64,000 bases of DNA from contig OX352761.1 of assembly GCA_947095585.1 (NCBI GenBank), positions 131,346,277-131,410,276 on the forward strand, in the 5' to 3' direction. The notes beneath the pieces were generated by a model, which saw only the letters and a program-made list of their open reading frames with translations, made no database searches and was not told the DNA's origin. Every line of letters starts with the position of its first letter. Within the stretch, counting starts at the first letter, position 1. Shown in pieces: positions 57,695 to 64,000 of this stretch. Position numbers and translations under genes: made by a program. Source of the DNA: Nephrocerus scutellatus. Its lineage: Eukaryota; Arthropoda; Insecta; Diptera; Pipunculidae.

Positions 57695-57880
57695 ATAAGA
57701 TAGTAAAGCCGCGCTTCTCAGCTCTACAAATGGATAGTTGTAATTTAGTCTAAATACATAATTAAGACTTATTACTGAAAACCCGCGTTGTTTACTCTTA
57801 AAACTACTCGTACCACCCACAATTTTAAATTGTCAAACAAGATTTTACCTTTAGCTACTGCCTTCGGGCTCGCAATAAAT
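57695..57880 (+). repeat. repeat shared with 44,667-45,490
   Basis: AAGATAGTAAAGCCGCGCTT with CAAATGGATAGTTGTAAT (57,695-57,745) and CTGCCTTCGGGCTCGCAATA (57,855-57,875) are both present in order, 100 bp apart. At 44.7-45.5 kb the two halves flank a LINE insertion. Confidence 0.5.
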
Positions 57881-60054
57881 ATTTTAATTTTTTAATTTTC
57901 TTTATTCGGCTGAATTGTCTGGCATTTAGTTTGGTACTTTTAAAGTGTGGAAACATTATTTATTTCCCTCATTATAATACTTCCATGATAAATCAGTCAA
58001 TAATCTTATTGTCTGTTCTCGAGCAGGTGCCCATATTCCATTCTTAAATATTGATGTATTTTATACTGATTATTGTGGCATTCAGGACTCAACTGCCTGA
58101 TGAGAAGGTGAAAGAAGCGTAGCGCATTACCGATAACTATTTATTTTGTTATTTTCAAGTAACATATACAACACATACGCGTAGGAAAACTAACAGACAG
58201 CCTGTCTATAAAACTATGGTGGAAATCAAAACGACTACACAGTCCTTCTTGTCATCTAAATGCATGGAGCTAAATGAAAAAAATTTAAAGACAGCTACGC
58301 TAAGACAGCGAGCGATAAAAAATAAAAAAAAAATAATATCGGAAGACCACAATAACAAACTACCGGAAATCCTGATGATGAATGCCAGGCGTAGTTTTTT
58401 CCACCGTTTTTCCTGTGCACATCCATACTGTGTAATTTTGAAGTGTAGTCAACAAGCGACAGTGTATTATATATAGTCGTAAGTTCAGGTAGACTACGAC
58501 ACGACCTAGGGACAAGTGTTCTTCGTTCTTTTACTTTAAGTAAAGAACATTTGTTGAACTGCAATAAGAACCATACTGTTGACAAAAAATAATGTGAGAT
58601 TTGCCTTTACGCAGTACTGTAACAGGAGATGAACATAAAAGTAGCTCAAAATTCAACACTTTATCAACACTCGCATGGCAGCAAAATTGTCGCTTCTTTT
58701 GTTTACAAATATTACACATACACAATAGCCAGTAATTTATAAATGAAATCAGTTCCACCACGGAACCTTAAGTAAAATCACTAAAAATATGCGTCATCGC
58801 AATATGTGCTTCCAGACGTAATGCGGGTGATTCATCGAATAAAACGGCAAATTCGCAACTGAGTAATACTTAAGTAAAAAGTAAGCCGCCTTTTGAGAAG
58901 AGAGGTAAAGAGTAGTAGGACTAGCGTGTCTTAGACAAGTCAGCTCAAAAACTGTTCAAAATTTTCTTTTAATTACATAGCCTTGATAAAAGTTCCTGAG
59001 TGTTAATTGCGTACTGTAAAAAGTTATAAAACTGCTATAAACATGGATTTAACAGAAGTTAACGCTGCAGCAGTGTGCAAAAAATGTATGTCAATTAATT
59101 AGCTTTTGTAGAAGAAAGGTTGGTTATCGATTATAATTTAACGACGTTATTTAAGATTTGTAAAAAATCGGCAAGAATGGAGACCCAAAAATCTTAAAAT
59201 AAGTAAGGTCGGGAGAAATTCCACTACCTACAGAGCAGGAAATTAGCTTTGGCATTCTCTTCGGATTTCGACGTCAGCTCAAGAACGTACAAATATTGTT
59301 AGAGTACGTAGGCGAGGTAAATCCACAAGATTACGGCCGGTTATTATTCTGTGATGTGTAGATCAGCTCAAATCTTTGACCGACGATCAAAATTTCGCTA
59401 TTACCACAAACTGTAAAATAGACAACTATACAAGAATGAAACAGGAAATGATTATGTGTGGAACTAAAGCTTAAATGTTTTCAATGAATGTGTCACCAAT
59501 ATTATGTCATTACCTCCAAACAACTCAAACAAATCTGCTGGGTGAGTTTTATGAGCTCTGAATGATGACCAAACATTCGTTTTGCCCAATATTTCTTAGA
59601 AAAATTTAATACTTGAAAGTCTTGCTTCTAACAGGTGATGATTAATCATGGCTTAATAAATTCCACATGGAAACAAAACACCAATCCAAGTGCAAGTACC
59701 CCTGCTAAGCCAAGGTAACAAATGTGAAGATGTTGATTAACTCCACAGCAATAATTCGCTGATATTCTATTGGAAACTGGTCAGATGGGAACTGACAAAT
59801 GGTTAGTTGAGAATTGTTGACAAAAATGGTTCAAAAACTAGAATAAAGAAAAATATCACATCTTCCAACAACATTGCAAAATTTTTCTGGCACTCTAAGG
59901 TATTAATCGCCTATAGATCCGGACCTATGTTATTTCTGGTTATTCCGAAAAAAATTAAGGTGAGGGACATTTGGTTTATACGAGGAAATGAAACTAGTAG
60001 AAGCAATAAAACAAAAAATGTATCTATTAAAAAACAACTAAAAAAAGTTGAAAT
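57881..60054. other. no recognisable feature
   Basis: Unique AT-rich sequence. The frames at 58,216-58,476 and 59,807-60,076 show no domain, the latter being lysine-rich from A runs. Confidence 0.4.
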
Positions 60055-60300
60055 TTTTCTTGTCACATGTGTATAAAATTCGAAGAAAATCGGGTACATT
60101 TTTAAAAAAAATTGGCCCCCGTGGCTCGTGGGGCCCCAACTTTTAGCTAAAAGTATTTCCATGTAAAAAAAAACACATGTGTGCAAAGTTTAAATAACAT
60201 AGGGCTTTAGGAAGTGTGTTAAAATTGATCACAAGATTCTACCCACCGCCAGGCCAGTAAGCCAGCCACGGGCACGCGAAGTTAATATAGAGAATTTTAA
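60055..60300 (-). mobile_element. Helentron-like repeat (copy 5)
   Basis: On the minus strand the head AAAATTCTCTATATTAACTT (60,282-60,301) leads into CGCGTGCCCGTGGCTGGCTT, CCTAAAGCCCTATGTTATTT, the palindrome ACACATGTGT at ~60,175, an AAAAGTTGGGGCCCCACGAG block, a CCCGATTTTCTTCGAATTTT box and another ACACATGTGA palindrome at ~60,064. The 3' tail with the inverted end is missing. Confidence 0.65.
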
Positions 60301-60348
60301 AAGCTGTCAAAGTGACAGAGTTTTCGTGATGCACACTGTGCAAAAAAA
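60121..60348. repeat. tandem duplication, left unit (~225 bp)
   Basis: This segment and 60,383-60,605 are nearly identical, offset by about 261 bp. The duplicated unit includes most of the Helentron-like copy plus ~50 bp outside its head (AAGCTGTCAAAGTGACAGAG, TTTTCGTGATGCACACTGTG), so the whole locus was duplicated, rather than the element inserting twice. Confidence 0.85.
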
Positions 60349-60382
60349 ATTGTATTGTTATGAAATTCTTATTGGTGACCCT

Positions 60383-60605
60383 GAGGCTCGTGGGGCCCCA
60401 ACTTTTAGCTAAAAGTATTGCCATGTGAAATACACATGTGTGCAAAGTTTAAATAAAATAGGGCTTTAGGAAGTGTGTTAAAATTGATCACAAGATTCTA
60501 CCCACCGCCAGCCAGTCAGCCAGCCACGGGCACGCGAAGTTAATATAGAAAATTTTAAAAGCTGTCAAAGTGACAGAGTTTTCGTGATGCACACTGTGCA
60601 AAAAG
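60383..60605. repeat. tandem duplication, right unit with Helentron-like copy 6
   Basis: Second unit of the duplication described at 60,121-60,348. It contains, on the minus strand, the head (AAAATTTTCTATATTAACTT), the ACACATGTGT palindrome at ~60,432 and the same flank. Differences are a few substitutions and small indels, indicating a recent event. Confidence 0.85.
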
Positions 60606-60652
60606 AACGCCAAACCGAAACCAAGCAGAGTAAACCAAACCTTACCCTTAGT

Positions 60653-60692
60653 AAAGTTACATTACCGTTTACAAAGTTACATTACCGTTTAC
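60653..60692 (+). repeat. exact 20-bp tandem pair
   Basis: AAAGTTACATTACCGTTTAC occurs twice in direct succession. Confidence 0.9.
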
Positions 60693-62630
60693 AAAACTTC
60701 TCATATGGAATACAAAATCAAACCGTATCCCAGTGACAGTTTGCAAATGGAACGCCAAACTGACACCATGGAAGAGAAATCTTAACTATACCCAGCAAAT
60801 GGAAAGAGACATACAATTGCTACGAGTGGCAAAATTGTTTGCCATGTTAGTGCCAATCGAAATTGATATAAGTTCATATATACTTCTTTTTGATACCTTC
60901 TTAAACAACAGATATGAGTTAACCCATTTTCTATTGAAACCATACAAGTGTTGCCAATCCCACAATGAATGGTTCGGTCCCAAATCGAATTGTACGCATT
61001 TTACGATCAATATCGCCCACACAAAAACACCTCGCCACCTCGTCGTAATATTATGACAAATTTCTTTGCCGATGATGTTTACCTTTGTCAGACCAAAAGA
61101 AAAAATAAAAAAGAACTGGAGAATGAGGTTAATGATCGTGTGGATGCTTCAGTTGAAGCAGAAGCACAGTGGGAGAATAACTGTTGAATTACCCTAGAAG
61201 AAGAAGTTTGAAGTTATTTTATGTTCTTACAGATCATGCGATGTTCGTTGCACTTTTCTTGTTATTATCGAAAAGTTTTTCATTCATCAAAAAGTATTCT
61301 GGACCACTTTGCCTGCGAACTGGAAATTTCCTTTTGCTTTTCTTCATTCGTCATCGAAAGGGGTATTGTGATTTTGTGAACAAAGCATGCTGTATAGTGT
61401 GTAACTAAAATAAAGGAGTGCTGTGTTTGTATGCAAGCGTGATATTATATCAGCTTACAGGACAGCAAACGATATTTTCTTTTCTCGCTAAATAAAGAGC
61501 AAAAAACCGACCGCAATAAGATCACAAGATGAATGCGGATGCGCCACCTATTACTGTGTGTGAGTGTGTTTGAGAGCCTTCTCTCATATCTCATATGCCA
61601 TACATAAGATATGAGATGAGCTTAAAGTCTTGATACGAGTACCTATCTAGGTACGATATTTTGGCTGCCCTAGAACTAATTCGCATCTCGATCTCGACAA
61701 GAACGTGCTGTAATCCGCACTTAGAAACACAAGAACTTACTTATAGCCACAAAATATAATACTCCCACAAACATACATTTCTACACATTTTCACTGCGTG
61801 TTCGATTTAGTTTCATTAACCAACCATCCATTGGAATTTTCTATTCGATTTTTCCATGCGTCAATGTTTCTTCTTTCTCGATGACTCGACTCGGTATCGG
61901 TGTCGATGTCTGGTTGGTTTCTTTTTTGCTTCTTTCTCGTTTTCCACAAAAGTGAGGTGCATTGGCCAACACTATCTACACTTACCTTTTGCAACTTACA
62001 GGCACAACGAACAGTGACGACGAATGCACTAAAATGAAATGTTGTCAGTGAAAATCAAACAAACAGCCGATTCGATCAAACAGTGACGATGAGGCAGGCA
62101 GCAAACGACAAAGAAGCAGAAAAGCGGAAAAAGTTGCTTCTTGGCTCGTGGGTCATTAAACGGCCTTGCAGCCGAAGCAGAGGCAGAAACAATATAAATT
62201 TTACAGATGCAATGTTGTGTGTTTGCGGGATTTAGCGACGCGAATCAACTATGACCACAATGTGCACATTTGCAGTTGAAATCACACACACATACATATC
62301 CGTAAGTTGTAACAATAAACCAAAACGACAAACCATATTTGTAAGTCGTTTGAGTGTGAGGAACTGCTGCGCGACCAGGACGGCGACTTACTTTACGCAT
62401 TATACATTCGCAGCCTCAAATGCAATAAAAATCCGTATGACACCATTTAAGAGTGAAGATATTTTATCTAGATACATATGTATGTAGGTAGGTAGTTGTT
62501 GCGTTGAAAAACAACACACTAACTTGAAGATTTTTCCATCGTGTTTCTCTCTCCTAAATATACAAGTGATTAAAAAAAAGATAAAATTAGGATTCTTCTC
62601 GATTATTTTTTTTAACATTGACAGCCGTGT
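60693..62630. other. no recognisable feature; one hairpin
   Basis: Unique sequence. A 10-bp inverted repeat, TCTCATATCT/AGATATGAGA with a 15-nt loop, lies at 61,582-61,616. The 107-codon frame at 60,733-61,056 shows no domain. Confidence 0.4.
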
Positions 62631-62631
62631 A

Positions 62632-63222
62632 TATCGGGTGTTTCAACAGGTGCGCTTCAACTTTTCTCCGATAGGGACGGCGAACGACGCCATATTTTTT
62701 ATTGTTCTTTTGTCATTTGGAAACTTCATTAGTATACATTTCATCATGGAATGCTACACATGTGAACAGCGATTGCAAATCGTGCAAATTTTTTATCAAA
62801 ATAATCGTTCTGTTGCCGCTACTTTAAGAGCATTACGGCCATTTTACGGTCCATTTAACAAGCCAGCCCGTTCGACAATCGACCGTATAGTAAAGATCTT
62901 GGCCTACATCCGTATAAGATCAAGCTGACACAACAACTAAAGCCGTTTGACCATTTGAAGCGACGCCGATTCGTGAATTGGGCTCAAGAGCAAATCGAAA
63001 ATGATGCAGATTTTCACCGAAAAATCATCTTCAGCGATGAGGCTCACTTCGTAAAACGTGCACGCGGTGGTCATGCAAAAGAAATCGAGTTTCATACTTA
63101 AATGTATCATATGTATGTGTTCAAATTCGTTAATAAAAAAAAAGTTAGTTCAAAAGTCGAACAGTTTGTGTTTTATTCAAAAAAAAAGTTGAAGTGCTCT
63201 TATTGAAAAACCCTATACATCA
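62632..63222 (+). pseudogene. Tc1/mariner-superfamily transposon, internally deleted, both ends
   Basis: The left end ATCGGGTGTTTCAACAGGTG followed by CGCTTCAAC pairs with an inverted right end (rc: ATAGGGTTTTTCAATAAGAG, CACTTCAAC) at ~63,190-63,222, with several mismatches. The transposase starts MECYTCEQRLQIVQIFYQNN at 62,746, then SVAATLRALRPFYGPFNKPA and RSTIDRIV. It jumps to a HPYKIKLTQQLKPFDHLKRR segment in a shifted frame, then FVNWAQEQIENDADFHRKII with FSDEAHF (first catalytic aspartate, ~63,035). It jumps again to RARGGHAKEIEFHT and a stop at 63,100. Two internal deletions remove the second and third catalytic residues. Confidence 0.85.
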
Positions 63223-63373
63223 AGGTCACCTCACCGTAGTATACAAAACTGGGTTAAATATATCCTTCATTCTAAAATTGTATTGAAATGTTTTGGAATG
63301 CATACGAAATGATCAATGTGAAAGAACCAAAAGAAATAGTTTTGCAATAAGAATGCGTATAAAAGTATATACA

Positions 63374-64000
63374 GGGTCCGGCGATTGAAGTGTTACGAAC
63401 TTAACGCTGCTATATCTGCCAAATGGCTGACGACAGCGCGATCATATTTTGACAAATGTCGATATACATACATCGTATTTGAAAGGAATATTCAAAATGG
63501 AATTCAAAAGTGTAATAGTGTGATTGTTTTCTTTTTTTTTGTTTTTTGGCTAGAAAGTCACAACCGGCTATTGTCTCTTATTCACATTCAAATGCTAGAG
63601 CATTTGTTTGTGTATCGGACCATCACACATTACAACGATACTGGTAGCATCGCAAAACGCCTTCCAAAAACAGCAACATCGTCAGAAATAGTTTGCAAAG
63701 TGTTGGCACGAATTAAGCGAAATCCATGACAAAGTGCGCAAATACTGGCAAAAAATCTGCACGTGTCCGACGAATACTGAAAAACGAACTTCAACTAAAG
63801 CCCTACAAGATTCAAAAAGTTCAAGATTGAACAACGGCTTAAAAGGCCTTTCGAACTAAATGAAGCAAAAAAGTGCTAAAAGTGCACGAACATAACGATT
63901 TCGTGAACTTGGTATTTTCTGATGGAAATTTTTTTTTGAGTTACACACTACGAGGGCGTCCGTCGTCGGCGGTTGGTTTTCCTTATTTTGCCGAAGACTT
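63374..64000 (+). pseudogene. Tc1/mariner-superfamily relic, continues past window
   Basis: TACAGGGTCCGGCGATTGAA at 63,372 looks like a terminal repeat of a different family. Downstream, the plus strand encodes a helix-turn-helix start (LFVYRTITHYNDTGSIAKRL, then KTATSSEIVCKVLARIKRNP at 63,600-63,728). In other frames it encodes LAKNLHVSDE, LKPYKIQKV and HNDFVNLVFSDGNFF at ~63,890-63,935, where FSDG carries the first catalytic aspartate (usual FSDE). Stops and frameshifts are frequent. The rest lies beyond the window. Confidence 0.75.

Noticed and set aside
1..64000. CRISPR array, prokaryotic operon, phage or plasmid content
   Set aside because: No regularly spaced identical repeats with unique spacers, no Shine-Dalgarno-led gene strings, and all protein signatures are eukaryotic transposons.

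Overview
The window looks like non-coding DNA from an AT-rich insect nuclear genome, most likely a higher dipteran. The reasons are the mix of mobile elements (mariner and Tc1 relatives, CR1-like, RTE-like, Jockey-like and RNase H-bearing I/LOA-type LINEs, a tRNA-derived SINE and a Helentron-like non-autonomous family), short CAA/GTT/AGT microsatellites, and the absence of any bacterial-style gene organisation. The species call is inference. I found no host protein-coding gene, rRNA or real tRNA that I can support. Nearly all open reading frames here are chance or low-complexity frames, or pieces of broken transposons.

Layout. 1-5.6 kb: a CR1-like scrap, a Helentron-like repeat, a G-rich repeat, then a minus-strand mosaic of mariner, I/LOA-type LINE and CR1-like LINE, and an AGT microsatellite. 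5.6-10 kb: no recognised content. 10-14 kb: a shared repeat block, a CR1-like 3' half abutting a Tc1 transposase scrap, and a LINE RNase H domain. 14-22.9 kb: mostly unique sequence, with one CR1-like tail and a possible host promoter or 5' exon near 16.5-18.2 kb (weak). 22.9-27.7 kb: CR1-like LINE, two Helentron-like copies and two Tc1/mariner-superfamily relics. 30-34.2 kb: CR1-like, Jockey-like and RTE-like fragments. 35-37.6 kb: a mariner N-terminal relic, an internally deleted transposon with both terminal repeats, and a SINE with an 11-bp target duplication. 39.6-41.4 kb: a CR1-like LINE with a 323-codon open frame, inserted inside a Helentron-like copy. 44.6-57.9 kb: LINE RNase H fragments, five SINE copies, a 9-bp minisatellite, a degenerate ~145-bp tandem array and an RTE C-terminus. 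60-64 kb: a tandemly duplicated Helentron-like copy and two Tc1/mariner-superfamily relics, the last cut by the window end.

How it fits together: every element with a recognisable protein is truncated, frameshifted or lacks catalytic residues, and several are nested. This suggests an old transposon-accumulating intergenic, intronic or heterochromatic region. The two most interesting families are the interspersed repeat with inverted AAATTCTCTA-type ends, ~120-bp internal units and a recurring ACACATGTGT palindrome, and the tRNA-derived SINE with an (ATT)n tail. No novel enzymatic or defence system is visible.
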